A DNA stretch of 64,000 bases, taken from assembly GCA_964030785.1 (NCBI GenBank), contig OZ034978.1:12699953-12763952 (forward strand), read 5' to 3'. Shown here in pieces: positions 11,801-22,233 of this stretch. Each line of letters starts with the position of its first letter. Position 1 is the stretch's first letter. The position numbers were made by a program, and so were the translations under genes. Under the pieces are notes generated by a model, which worked only from the letters and a program-made list of their open reading frames with translations, ran no database searches and was not told where the DNA came from. The DNA is from Siderastrea siderea (taxonomy: Eukaryota > Cnidaria > Anthozoa > Scleractinia > Rhizangiidae).

Positions 11801-14800
11801 TGTGTAATGACTACTATGTTACCGCGCCTCTACTCAATCAATAAACAATTGAGTGCAGGAGCCGTCTTGTAGTAGTCATACATGTATATGTATAGGTAGT
11901 GTCCCACCCAAGAGCATGATACATGATCAGAGGAAGACTCCAACCTCTACTAGTTAGATGAGATAACTGTAATTACCGTATTTATTCACCTATAAGCCGA
12001 GCAATTTTTACACAAAGTCAAGCCAAGTTTAGGTAAAATTTAGGCCAGAGAAGGGGGTTCGGCTTATAGCCGAGAGTTTTCACTAAACAAAACTTTCTCC
12101 AACATTAGGAAATTGGCATTTATTCACGTATAAGCCGAGCGAATGTATGTACTGAAGCTTGGTCATTGACTCAAGGGTTCGTGATGAAGGTAGCTCGAAC
12201 CGCATTGGGGTCTCATCCATGTTGAAGATTCTAGCGAGTGGATACTGCATTCGCTGTCTGGCTGCTATCACGAAGCGGTGAAACTACAGGATCTTATTTT
12301 CCAAGTCGTCGGGCAGGCATTGAGCCAGAGTTGTCTTCGTTCGGAGGCTTACGGAATGGCGCCGCTTCCAGTTTTGATACCATCCGAGGGAGGCCTTGAA
12401 TTCTGGATCATTTGCTAGTTCCTTCGCTTTCAGACGTAACATTTTAAAATCTGCTCACAGCGATACCTAAAACGACACAAGCAATAACGTTTAATTCACT
12501 GTGGAAAATATAAATCGAGCGAGCCGAATGTAAACTTTGTTTTGACAATTGTTTTGACAGCATTGTTTTGACTCCGCAAGACTCCAACCAATCAGAAGTG
12601 TTGGTTCCCACGAGTGAGTTGAAATGTGATACTATGCAAACAACGCTTGTAGTCAAAAAGTTGCGTGACAAATTCATTTCATTTTGGTTTCATCCAAAAA
12701 AACACATAGACATGACAAAATAATTAATGAATTCTCACCTTGACTTCTTTGCTCCGTAAACCACTCGAACAACTGTGGATCGAGCTCAGGATATTTTGGG
12801 ATGTAGCGGCCCATCGTCTTTCATCTGGCAGACATCTTCAGCTCGCCGTTGAATAAGACTCCTTGGTCATGTCTCCAGCGACGGACCATCGACTCGCTAA
12901 TGCCTTAATCTCTTGCGATTTTGGAGTTATTTTCTACAGCCTCTGCTTCTACGATGACTTTCAATTTAAAGGCAAGAGTGTACGAGGTACAACGTGCCTT
13001 CGGCATTAATTGTGAACGCAAAATATCTTTTAAGATTTGGAGCGATGTATCAGTACTATGGTAACTGTTGATAGTTCTGTTCTTGTTATGGAGTTTTACA
13101 CTTTGATTAGGATCAATTAATATTCCTCAACACACTGATTCATTCAAACGGCAGCTTTGGAAAGGTTTCCTAAGAGGTTAGCATTTCGATCATGTTTATT
13201 AATCAGCAACATTAGAAGTATTTGCTTAGCGGTCAGCACTTCGATCGTGTTTATCATTCACTTGAACTTGAATTTGTAAGTTTCCTAGGAAACTTTTGGG
13301 GTCTCGGCTTATAGTCGAGAGTTTCCCGAATTTTTTTTGTCAACATTGGGTCAGTATTCTGTGTTACAAGATTAGGGTCTCGGCTTATAGCTAGGATCGG
13401 CTTATAGGCAAATAAATACGGTATAAATAATTCAGAAATAATAAGGAAACAACAATATACAATGCAGAGACCAAGCCTCAAACCACCAACCCTTTGATCT
13501 CCGAATGGAAAGTCCAATCGAAAGAAATGTGTAATGACTACTATGTTACCGCGCCTCTACTCAATCAATAAACAATTGAGTGCAGGAGCCGTCTTGTAGT
13601 AGTCATACATGCATATGTATAGGTAGTGTCCCACCCAAGAGCATGATACATGATCAGAGGAAGACTCCAACCTCTACTAGTTAGATGAGATAACTGTAAT
13701 TATAAATAATTATTACTAAGTGAGCCTACTCGCAGGCTAGGTAGAGATAGACAATGTGGAGTAAAGTTTCTTGTGTAAGGAAACAACAGGATACAACTTT
13801 GATCTCCTGATGAGAAGTCCAATTGAAGGAACTGTGTAATGACTACTATGTTACTGTGCCTCTATGCAATCGATAATCAATTAAGTGGAGGTGCCGTATT
13901 GTAGTAGTCATACATGTATACATATACGTTGTGTCCCACCAAAGACTCCCTTCAGTCTACATGACTGAAGGGAGACTCCAACCTCTGCTAGTTACATAAG
14001 ATGTCTGTAGCAAAAAGAAACTAGGAAAATAATCACTACTCCCCCCTGGATGGGATGCTAGACCATTGCAGGGTTACCCCTTGACTTTTCTGTAAGGATT
14101 ACCCAACAGTTAGCCAGTACCAATTTATACATCTAAGTAGTAGCCTGTGAGAGACTCATTTAGTGAATTTATTAAATTCTTGTGTGAGATTTGCGAGCCA
14201 GAAGAATGGGGTGAAACTGTGGCTCCGCTGCAAAGATAATCATGTAACTCACCAAGTGAGCCTGCTCACAGGCTAGGTACAGAGAGACAATGTGGAGTAA
14301 AGTTTATGTGTAAGGAAACAACACGATACAATGCAGAGACCAAGGCTTGAACCACCGACCCTTTGATCTCCTGATGGAAAGTGCCGTCATAAGAACTGTG
14401 TAACAACTACTATGTTACCGCCCCTCTACTCAATCAATAAACAATTGAGTGCAGGAGCCGTATAGTAGTAGTCATACATGTATACGTATACGAAGTGTCC
14501 CACCCAAGAGCATGATACATGATCAAAGGAAGACTCCAACCTCTACTAGTTAGATGAGATAACTGTAATTATAAACAATTATTACTAAGCGAGCCTACTC
14601 GCAGGCTAGGTAGAGATAGACTGTGGAGTAAAGTTTCTTGTTTAAAGAAACAAGAAACATTCGCTGTAACACTAAACTGTTGTACTTAGTGCTAAACCAT
14701 TTGGGGTCACACTAAACCATTTCACATTATGGCAAGTGAATCGATCAGATACTAAACCATTACACTTCACGATTAACCATTTGTCGGTCCGTGAAATCTT

Positions 14801-17800
14801 AAGTCAATTGGTCAAAGCAGTGTATGTTTTACTAAACCATTTCGCAGTACACTAGTCCATTTGTTGTTATACTAAACCATTTCACAGTACACTAGTCCGT
14901 TTGTTGTTATACTAAACCATTTCATAGTACACTAATCTGTTTGTTGTTACACTCAACCATTTCACAGTTCTCTAGATGGTTTGTTGTTACACTTAATCAT
15001 TTCACTGTAAACTAGTCTGTTTGTTGTCACACTTTGTCATTTGACAAGCAGAGGTTAGACGGTTTTTTATTTGGATAGACCAGTTCTGCTTTGTCTGTAC
15101 CATTTTAACATCAGTGACTAGACAGTTTCTTAACTGACTAAATCGTTTAACGTTAGAGTACACCATTTCACACAAAACGACCAGACTAATTGTATTTAGG
15201 CTGCATCATTTCTATATTAATTATTCCATTTCGTGATACACCATTGAACCATTTCTGTCCACTCGATGCCCTTTGGTGTTCTCGTATTTTTGGCGGTGAC
15301 GGCCGCCCACAGTAATGACTACAATGTTACTGCGCCTCTAGTCAATCAATAAACAGTTGAGTGGAGGCGCCGTATTGTAGTAGTCATACACGTATATGTA
15401 TACGTAGTGTCCCACCCAAAAGCATGATACATGATCAAAGGATGACTCCAACCTCTACTAGTTGGATGAGATAACTGTAATCATATAATAAATAATTACA
15501 ACTAAGCAAGCCTACTCACAGGCTAAGTAGAGATAGACAATGCGGAGTAAAGTGTCTTGTGTAAGTCTGATAGAGTGAACTCTGTAATGACTACTATATT
15601 GTAGCCCCTCTACGCAATTGATAATCAATTGAGTGGAGGCGCCATATTATAGTAGTCACACATGTATACGTATACGTAGTGTCCCACCCAAGAACATGAT
15701 ACGTGATCGAAGGAAGACTCCAACCTCTACTAGTTAGATGAGATAACTGTAATTATAAATTAATAATTATTACTAAGTGAGCCTACTCGCAGGCTAGGTA
15801 GAGATAGACAATGTGGAGAACTCTGTAATGACTACTATATTACAGCCCCTCTACGCAACTGATAATCAATTGAGTGGAGGCGCCATATTGTAGTAGTCAC
15901 ACATGTATACGTATACGTAGTGTCCCACCCAAGAACATGATACATGATCAAAGGAAGACTCCAACCTCTACTAGTTAGATGAGATAACTGTAAGAAATAT
16001 TATAAATAATTATTACTAAGTGAGCCTACTCACAGGCTAGGTGGAGATAGACAATGTGGAGTAAAGTTTCCTGTTTAAAGAAACAACACGATACAATGCA
16101 GAGACCAAGCCTTGAACCACCCACCCTTTGATCTCCGATTGGAAAGTCCAATCGAAAGAAATGTGTAATGACTACTATGTTACCGCGCCTCTACTCAATC
16201 AATAAACAATTGAGTGCAGGAGCCGTCTTGTAGTAGTCATACATGTATACGTATACGTAGTGTCCCACCCAAGAACATGATACATGATTGCAGGAAGACT
16301 CCAACCTCTACTAGTTAGATGAGATAACTGTAATTATATAATAATTATTACTAAGTGAGCCTACTCGCAGGCTAGGTAGAGATAGACAATGTGGAGTAAA
16401 GTTTCTTGTTTAAAGAAACAACACGATACAATGGAGAGAGCAAGCCTAGAACCACCGACCCTTTGATCTCACGATTACCAGATCGGAAGTCCTACATGAT
16501 AACCACTACACTGACGTACCTCCACCATGCTGCCGGGTCGACAATGTCAAATGTCAAATGCTTTGTTTATAGTGGTAGTGCACTTACATGTAGCTACCAA
16601 GCTAGTTTGTAGGCACACCACTCAAATAATTAGAAACAAATACCACAAATTCAACATGGCAAGTTAAAAATCCAAGCTGGTAAGAGGCAAACCAGCTGGC
16701 TATTTTACAAACATGGTGCAGAAGTTGAATTGGGTCTACAAAGAAACATCTTCAGATAGTGGTCAGAGCGGGGCTTGACCCTGGGACCTCCAGATTTCAA
16801 GTTCAACACCCTAACTACTCGGCCATGCTACCTCCGCGAACAAAGTGAGAACAAGGACTGGAGTACCTTTTGAGGGAGACAAATCACCAATGTAAGGCAC
16901 ACAAAGCGCTTGTGCTCTTCATCTCCTGTGCTTGGATGAAGCAAAACACTGACAGCTGTAGGGCTGAGGAGAGATGTATATTTCACATTAACATCCTCAC
17001 CAACAAAACCATATACATGGAGTAATTCTGTAGTCAGTTAACCAGACACGCCATATTGAAAGCTAGCGGTCTGCATTGAGCTCCAGCAAAATGTGCTTTT
17101 TCTCTACTTTATCAAGCAAGCAACATTTTAGGACTGGTTCTCTTAAGTTATCAGCATTTCTCAATTAAAATGTGTTGTTAAAGAAAATATCCATACTCCC
17201 CCACACTGGGTTTTTTTGGTTTGAGCCCCCCACTCCTCTGGAAATTCCAATTTTATTTCAGGCCATCTGATAGGGTGCAGAAAAAAATCAAAAATGCGGG
17301 AATTTTCAGGTATGTTATGCGGAAAAATACGTTGATTAAGCGGAAAACACACTGGATTACGCAGAAATTTAAACAATTTAGAACAATGATAATTGTGCCT
17401 TTCCAATGTTTTGCTGTTATGTGAACTGCTTAGTGAGGATCCTTCTTCTTCTTGGTCTCTTTGAGGACAAATTTATCCATACTTTAAACTGCAGATGATT
17501 CTTTGAGAAGCTGAACGAGCAAAAAACAAAAATGGTACCCAGGCTCATTCCCAAAAGATGCTTGGAATGCCTGGAGGTTTAAAATCACTCATGAACGAAG
17601 CGGCGTGTTTTTGTCGATATTTAGGAGAAAAACTGCTTCAAAATAATCAATCTCTTCGGCTTTTTTGTTTGTGAGAATGGAAAGCAGCTGCTTTATCACT
17701 AATATTAAGCATTTTTTCCTGTTTTATGCGGAAAATGCTCCAAAGATGCAGACGTTAGAGAATTATGCAATCCGCACCACCGCATCCTGTCAAATACCCT

Positions 17801-20719
17801 CAATTTAGGCTCATACTTTCCTTTAAAAATTTTGGCTTTTAAGACCCCCCTCCCCCTCAGAATTTCCAATGACCCTCTGTGATGAGGGTATGGATATTTT
17901 TTGGAACCACACAATTAACTGAATGGGTTTAATATCAGTCCCTCCCAGGATAGATTGGATTGTGTGCATTTAAAAATTAATATGCCTTGTTTTGTAATCA
18001 TTTTCAGCCATTTTCAGTGAGTAATAAGTCTTTCAGCTAATGGCATTCACTAGCACCTGGTTCTTTGCTACATCCATGTGTTAGCCCGAATAGCAGGTGG
18101 TAACATCCACCCAAAGAGAAAATTTGAGCCCCTGGGACTTCTAGGCTCATTTCCATGACCTTGTCATGAACTACACAAAAATAATGCCAACTGTACAAGC
18201 TAGACTCTGAGACAAATGTCAAGTACATTTTAATTCCATTACTCTTTTAACCCTTTAAACCCTAACAGTGATGAAAACAAAATTTCTCTTTACATCATCA
18301 CTATTTTATTCCAAACATTCAAGTGATGAGAATAAAGAAAGTAATCACCAAAGGTAAGATGCCTTGATATTTGGACAAGTTCTCCCAGCTAGTTCCACAA
18401 GAAATGTATGGAGAATGGTAAGGAAGGGTTAAGCCTTGACTCTTTCCCACCAAGGGTCTTATTTTGGGGACGTTTTCGACCCAGAGACATTGAACCACTT
18501 GTAATGTCATCAGTTTTGACGTCACCAGATTGTTTTGATAAGCAGCTAACACAGCAAGGACAGATCCATCCATACGTGTGTCCATTTTGAATATCAACCA
18601 AATTCTGGCAGAGCTATACCAGAAAAAAACGTGTCCAATTTTGGGTGCAAAGATGGTGGTAAAATAGGCCAAGCCACCTGGTTGATCAATGTTCAATTTC
18701 CAGGTTTTTAGAAGGGCTGAGGCCAAAACTCTTCCAGTGGATAGAAAGGGGATAAAGGGTAGAAGATAAAGAGAAAAGAAAGGGAGCAAAAAAGGAAAGT
18801 AAAAGAAGTGACAAAAAAAATTGGAAATGAATCTGCAAAAAAAAAAAAAAAAAGGTCCAATTTATGGCTTATGCACATGCGTGAAAGCAAAATATTGTAC
18901 AATTTACGACAGAAGCTGACTCAAAATCTACTTAAAATGTAAGAAAACGCTTTTGTAGCAAAGTTTAGTGGCATTTGGCAACACAGCACTTAAAAAAAAC
19001 CGCTTTAATGGTTAAAAATGCGTTTTTTGAGTAAACAAGGCAGGCGGGAAAGGGTCATGCGGCCTTCACACGCCAAACTAATGTTGGCCAACTTGTGTTG
19101 GGAAAACTCAAATTGGTGTACGTGAATGACAAACAACATGTTGGTAAGCTGTTGGCGACAAATAGAATTTGTATCTACTTCTCGCCAACGGCTTGCCAAT
19201 ATGCTGTTATGTTGTTCACACACATCAACTTGAGTTTGCCAACACGAGTTGGTCAACATTAGTTTGACTTGTGAAGGCCGCTTTAGCGTCCTTATCAAAT
19301 TCCTAACTGGTCTCCAAACATCAAATTCATTACTTGCTAAAAGAAGTTGAGTACTACTTGGAAGAACTTGCTTAAATATCAAGCCATTTTTTTCAACTGT
19401 GGTTATCACTATAATATTTATTCTCATGACCTACCTGTGTTATTATGCACTGACATGATGAAAACAATTTCAAGCTGATCACTGTTGGGGCTTAAAAGCT
19501 TAATATGGACACCAAAGAGACAGGACCAGAAAGAGTGTCCGTATAATGGAGGTGTCTTTTTAAAGAGGAAGAATTGATACGGAGACCAAGTGAACTGTTT
19601 GTAATAGAGAGATGTCTGTATTATAGCAGTGTCAGTTATGACAGGTTCAACTGTATAACAGAGCTTCAACTGTACTTATTATAATCTGGTAGGAACACAT
19701 TGGTGCCTTACTGACAGGTGTTGTCAAGAAGACAATCTCTTATGGTGGGTATTTTGCAAACGCCAGGGCAGGAGGGGTTCTTTTGTTCCGGTGTTTTTGT
19801 ATTTTGGTTGTGTTTAATGAGTTGTATTGTTTTCAGTCTTGCACTTTGTTTTAGGTCTCACTTATCACAGGCAACCCAAGCTCAGTGTGAGGGTCAGCGA
19901 AGAGAAGTCTTTGCTTTAGGAGTGGAAACACGGAAATTAAAGAAATTGCTTAAATCGCACTAAATCAGCACAATGACCACACCAGAAGCAAGAAACACAC
20001 CATGGAAATAAGGTAACGCTATTGACAACTGTTGCATAAAACTATCTTCTTGAATCTATCATTCAATACCCCTAAAATAAAATTGTAAAAGTCGTTATTG
20101 TAATAAGGAGTAATTGCTTATTCTGTATCTGGGCATGGCCATCACTTTACCGATACATCATTCTCCAGCTTCAAACGGATGCTAATACATGCTAAAATAT
20201 ATTGTTCCTAAACCCACCATCCCGAGTTTCTCGACCAATTTGCCCGGCAATTCTGTTGCCCGGGCGCTAAATTAAACCACACCACGTATGCTAAAAGAAA
20301 AAACGTTTCACGTGAGCTTACTTTAATGTTCATTAACCGGGATCTTTAACTCGATAAGGAAATTTATGTCTTCAGAAAGAGAATTAAAAGAGAAAGCTAG
20401 GGACGGAGGGTGCAGAATACCAGATTCCTGTTGAGCGTATAAAGAGTTTAAGAAAAAAATTTTGAGATAAACTTCATGTGCAATCATTTGAGCAGCTCTA
20501 TATTCCTTATTACCTTTCGCGCGGGCCTTCGACTGTTAACTCGTGAATGTAAATCGCTTCCAACAGCTCAATTTCTTCTTCAAGAGGGTAACTGAAAGTG
20601 TAAAAAGGTTCCAGATAAACATATCCCTCATCGAATTTTTTAAAAAGAGGACGGAGAAGCATACGCTATCAGTAACATTCCATCAAGTACCTTCCTTCTC
20701 CATGATCGACCGCCGCCAT
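4532..20719 (-). CDS. RNF25: RNF25-like E3 ubiquitin-protein ligase, complete 10-exon gene
   Basis: Exons on the minus strand, in order: 20719-20691, 20591-20514, 16963-16867, 10770-10703, 10100-10031, 9305-9234, 8022-7909, 6623-6537, 6341-6207, 5884-4532. Every junction is GT-AG and the phases agree. Total is 2103 nt, 700 residues plus stop. The order is an RWD domain (about 11-118), a C3H2C3 RING (130-182), the RNF25-specific helix with GGVIDIEQERN (about 232-242), then a long charged tail. Human RNF25 (AO7) is about 459 residues; the excess here is all tail. RNF25 transfers ubiquitin and in humans acts in NF-kappaB signalling and in ubiquitylation at stalled ribosomes with RNF14 and GCN1. 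The start is the first ATG (MAAVDHGEG), just before the exon that begins the RWD fold, as in the human protein. Exon 1 is only 29 coding bases and is the least certain. Confidence 0.88.
6537..9305 (-). CDS. RNF25: RNF25 exons 6-8: split RING-H2 finger
   Basis: Exon 6 (9305-9234) ends CACAICLCHFQ and supplies zinc ligands Cys130 and Cys133. Exon 7 (8022-7909) carries TVCYHYFHCGCLARYI, giving Cys148, His150, His153 and Cys156. Exon 8 (6623-6537) begins VECPMCRLPITYNL with Cys179 and Cys182. All eight ligands are therefore present, in the order C-C-C-H-H-C-C-C. The 22-residue insert between Cys156 and Cys179, rich in Gln and Lys, is typical of RNF25 and longer than in most RING fingers. All three exons are phase 0 at both ends. 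Confidence 0.9.
7090..7137. repeat. (TTTG)n microsatellite
   Basis: About eight uninterrupted gttt units, in intron 7 of RNF25. Confidence 0.9.
7263..7806. mobile_element. MITE, 544 bp, TTA target duplication (PIF/Harbinger-like)
   Basis: The ends are exact inverted repeats of ggggccgattacatgag, flanked by TTA at 7260-7262 and 7807-7809. A 3-bp TTA/TAA duplication with G-rich termini is the signature of PIF/Harbinger-derived MITEs. The interior is full of cccggctagccggg palindromes, including an almost perfect one at about 7383-7436. It lies in RNF25 intron 7. A diverged partial relative lies at about 37305-37530. Confidence 0.8.
8640..8952 (-). mobile_element. tRNA-derived SINE
   Basis: Read on the minus strand, the head at about 8952-8885 contains an A-box-like gtggtgagagcac and a B-box-like ggtttgaattc at tRNA spacing. 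A pyrimidine-rich body follows (ggttttctcctggttttcc). This is the plan of SINEs common in coral genomes. It sits in RNF25 intron 6 in the same orientation as the gene. The B box deviates from consensus, so it is probably inactive. Confidence 0.65.
9718..9795. repeat. GAT/GAC/GGT trinucleotide low-complexity tract
   Basis: Imperfect runs of gatgat, gacaac and ggtggt. The translated Asp/Asn/Gly run in this frame is an artefact of the repeat. Confidence 0.75.
10031..20591 (-). CDS. RNF25: RNF25 exons 2-5: RWD domain
   Basis: Exon 2 (20591-20514) encodes EEEIELLEAIYIHEL, the first helix of RWD domains. Exon 3 (16963-16867) encodes a beta-sheet strand pair ending FVCLTLVICLPQK. Exon 4 (10770-10703) begins YPSVLPSIHIKTPRGL, containing the conserved YP..PP-like turn and the PRGLSD motif of RNF25. 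Exon 5 (10100-10031) encodes the closing helices ending LGRPMLYELIE. Codons split across the 2/3 and 4/5 junctions both restore serine. RWD folds bind partners such as UBC/E2 enzymes or GCN1. The 3.6-kb and 6.1-kb introns separating these small exons are filled with repeats. Confidence 0.88.
10300..10560 (+). repeat. Dispersed SINE-like repeat, gatgg..gctagtccat..gcagggttacc type
   Basis: The tracts gctagtccattgcagggtt, acccatttatacacc and aggaaacaacacaatg occur in this order. They recur in the same order near 11340-11500, 14040-14340, 51345-51530 and partly 54190-54260. This defines a dispersed family. The 3' half of the unit also forms part of the array at 11330-16480. Confidence 0.65.
10830..11020. 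repeat. Tandem duplication of about 90-100 bp
   Basis: The segment with tttatagaaaag, caacaatcgatttctta and gttgtarcaggaygta occurs twice, starting near 10835 and 10930, with about 80 percent similarity by eye. Confidence 0.6.
11976..13421 (-). mobile_element. pogo/Tc1-type DNA transposon, degenerate, TA-flanked
   Basis: The termini ccgtatttattcacctataa and its inverted counterpart ttataggcaaataaatacgg are bounded by TA at 11974-11975 and 13422-13423. The sister array unit near 11690 keeps the uninterrupted site (ctgtaattataaataattc), which demonstrates a clean insertion at TA. The interior codes, on the minus strand, for a broken pogo-like transposase. The left end also carries the tataagccgagcga tract again at about 12129, an internal repeat of the end. 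Confidence 0.85.
12083..13010 (-). pseudogene. pogo-like transposase remnant (HTH plus start of DDE domain)
   Basis: Read from the right, the minus strand encodes FKLKVIVEAEAVENNSKIAR, a psq/CENP-B type helix-turn-helix. It continues with GISESMVRRWR and then YPELDPQLFEWF. A likely donor and a roughly 300-bp interruption follow. At about 12410 comes the second DNA-binding segment (FKASLGWYQNWKRRHSVSLR) and then IFNMDETPMRFELPS, the first catalytic Asp region of DDE_1 transposases. In-frame stops occur after IAR-D, after KMSAR and after ENKIL. The remaining DDE core is missing because the right part of the element is truncated, so it is inactive. Confidence 0.75.
14650..15060. repeat. 40-bp tandem repeat within the array
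   Basis: From 14831 a 40-bp unit (actaaaccatttcacagtac followed by actagtccgtttgttgttat) repeats with exact 40-bp spacing at 14871, 14911, 14951 and 14991. Variants are looser from about 14670 and up to 15060. Each unit is itself two related 20-bp halves. The left flank is the aaagaaacaa tract of the main array, so this looks like a local expansion inside one unit. Confidence 0.8.
16760..16840 (-). repeat. tRNA-Ser-like sequence, SINE head or tRNA pseudogene
   Basis: The minus strand reads an A-box-like tggccgagtagttaggg, an anticodon-loop-like gaacttgaaatc (TGA in the loop) and a B-box-like gggtcaagcc at tRNA spacing. It has no proper acceptor stem and only a short variable arm, so it is not a working tRNA. 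It lies about 20 bp before the acceptor-side boundary of RNF25 exon 3. Confidence 0.5.
17175..17912. mobile_element. MITE of the ggttccagaaaatatccatac family, about 735 bp
   Basis: The left end has agaaaatatccatactcccc and the right end the complementary gggtatggatattttttggaacc. Subterminal C-rich tracts (ccccccactcctctggaaattcc and the matching cccctccccctcagaatttcc) point inward. Two further copies, of 0.19 and 1.24 kb, lie at 60037-60228 and 60771-62010. No transposase is seen. Confidence 0.7.
18247..18432. mobile_element. MITE with ttaaccctttaagccc ends
   Basis: Starts ttaaccctttaaaccctaac and ends aagggttaa, an imperfect terminal inverted repeat. Internal tracts such as gatgccttgatatttggaca and aaatgtatggaga recur in copies at 53085-53296 and, inverted, 60494-60706. 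Diverged partial copies lie near 8095-8250, 9810-9925 and 19425-19500. Confidence 0.7.
19059..19281. mobile_element. MITE of about 223 bp
   Basis: The inverted ends gcggccttcacacgccaaac and gtttgacttgtgaaggccgc enclose a second inverted tract, aatgttggccaac and gttggtcaacatt. Most of the element can fold into one stem. No clear target duplication was identified. Confidence 0.7.
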
Positions 20720-20950
20720 ATTTCGAGTTGCATCATCAGCAGTAATGAGTGCGGGCTCAGGTATTTCGCAGACCAAAAAAAAACAGACATCCACGTGGAG
20801 AGGGCTCGTGAAATCACTGCACCAGGGCGGGAAAAGGTTGGGCGATGAAACGAGCAGTCCGCTCTTCAAGCGATGTGTGATGCGGAGAAGGACTGGCACG
20901 AGCGCTCTTTCCGCGCTTCCGGTGCGTTTGGTGGCCGGCAAAATTTACCT
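20692..20950 (-). promoter_or_regulatory. Probable RNF25 promoter / 5' UTR
   Basis: This is the stretch just upstream of the RNF25 start codon. It is richer in GC and CpG than its surroundings, with no TATA box evident at a sensible distance. A segment of about 70 bp (20815-20885), containing ggttgggcgatgaaacgagc, recurs inverted at about 21840-21905, one kilobase further upstream. The boundary is inferred from gene position only. Confidence 0.35.
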
Positions 20951-22233
20951 TTCAACAAACCGGAAATCTCATTTTCTTTCTTTATTTTTCAGCCAGCCGT
21001 GCACTATGATTAAAACGTTTTTCCACAGTCCTGGCTCACAGCTTAAAATGCTTATGTCTGCGTGGACATTAGTCAATCTTTTTCACAGTAAGTTCCCGAA
21101 AAATGCGCTCAATTTGAGAGTGTCGAATGCTTGCTCTTGCCGAAAAACATGACATGGCTTTCTTTCCTCGTCTCTTTTAAAAAAGCTCCAAATTACTCCA
21201 CCCTAAATCTTACATATATTAAAGACCGATAAATTTTACATGACATAATAAAAAATTAGCTGGAGATATTTGGAGATAGTGGCGTTTTTAACTTTAAACT
21301 TTGTCTCCTTGCAACGCGCCATGACGATGATTCGTCGCAACGCCACAAACTGTATGTAAACAAATTAAAAGTGAAATTAAATTTGCAGATTTCTCCTCCC
21401 TTTATGTCACAAAAACAAAGCAAAGAAAACCGTCTAAACTGAGGAGCAATTCTATTTGTAGTGCCTAAAGAAACAGGCAAGCATAGGAGAGGTTTTGGGG
21501 AAAAAAGAAGAAGAAGAAGAAGCGTGGTGTTAATGTTGATTTGATTTAATTAATTAACTAGGGACGTGTCATGATTAACCTTGCACGAGCTGCACGAATT
21601 ATAAATATGCGTCATGCCACGCGTCATCCAAACGCCATTTTCCATCTTTTTGCTTTGCTCTGCTCGTTTTAAGACAGTTTTTTAGCATCGATTAAGGTGG
21701 AAAAGACAAAGAAAAGATGACCCAAAGTTAATGTTTTTTGGAAACTATTAATAGATTATTAGGATTTTGAATTTGGATCTTTGAATTTTGAATTTTGGTC
21801 TAGCACCCAATTCGATCCTAGTCCACTGCATCACACCTTTTTGCTCGGACACGCTCGTTTCATCGCCCAACCTTTTTCCGCCCTGCACTGCACTGTGAGC
21901 GGCACCGCTTTTTAATCGAGCAACTTGAACAAACCTTATCCAGGGCCGCAGTGACTATTTCAAGAACAAATTCCTTTTTCGACAAAAAGGCACAAATTAG
22001 GAGCCTATCAGAAGTGTTCTTCCGGCCGAAGGAGAACTTTAAAATGGGGCCAGCACCCTCGAAAGCACGCAAGAGAAACCTCTATTTCGCGCACAATGGA
22101 GAAACTATGAAATGCGCGCAACTAGCCGACTCGGGTTAAAGAGCCCTTCACCAAAGAAAGTCAGTTTTGCTTCCTTAGAAAGTAGAGAGTGCAGCTGCTA
22201 AATGTTTCTTTATCCTTGTTTTAAACAAACTCT
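20950..22233. other. Intergenic DNA upstream of RNF25
   Basis: Contains the inverted copy of the RNF25 5' segment (about 21840-21905) and a short (GAA)n run near 21507. Small open frames on both strands have no recognisable family or splice support. Confidence 0.45.

Larger units (their letters stand above)
11330..16480. repeat. Satellite-like array of about 280-bp units with a conserved hairpin
   Basis: Nine hairpin modules begin with tgactacta (or a close variant) and end with tagtagtca. They lie near 11527-11600, 11804-11880, 13533-13606, 13838-13910, 14400-14473, 15312-15387, 15577-15658, 15824-15900 and 16165-16240. Each has inner arms gcgcctc and ctcaat pairing with the second half, and a short aataaac loop. 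After each come tacatgtatatgtata, a ccacccaagagcatgatac tract and ctccaacctctactagtta. Several units also carry the agcctactcgcaggctagg palindrome and the aaggaaacaacacgataca tract of the SINE-like repeat. The first three units are spaced about 277 bp once the transposon at 11976-13421 is removed. All lie in intron 3 of RNF25. Confidence 0.75.

Noticed and set aside
14831..15060. CRISPR-like regular repeats
   Set aside because: Repeat and spacer are not distinguishable, both halves are repeats, and the sequence is from an animal nuclear genome.
16760..16840. Functional tRNA-Ser gene
   Set aside because: No acceptor stem, no long variable arm, and a B box that deviates from consensus.
18319..18789. 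Minus-strand frame of 156 codons
   Set aside because: It partly overlaps a MITE copy, shows no domain and has no splice or neighbour support.
20745..21152. Plus-strand frame of 135 codons, divergent to RNF25
   Set aside because: It starts in the RNF25 5' region and has a chance-like composition with no family motif. A non-coding divergent transcript remains possible.
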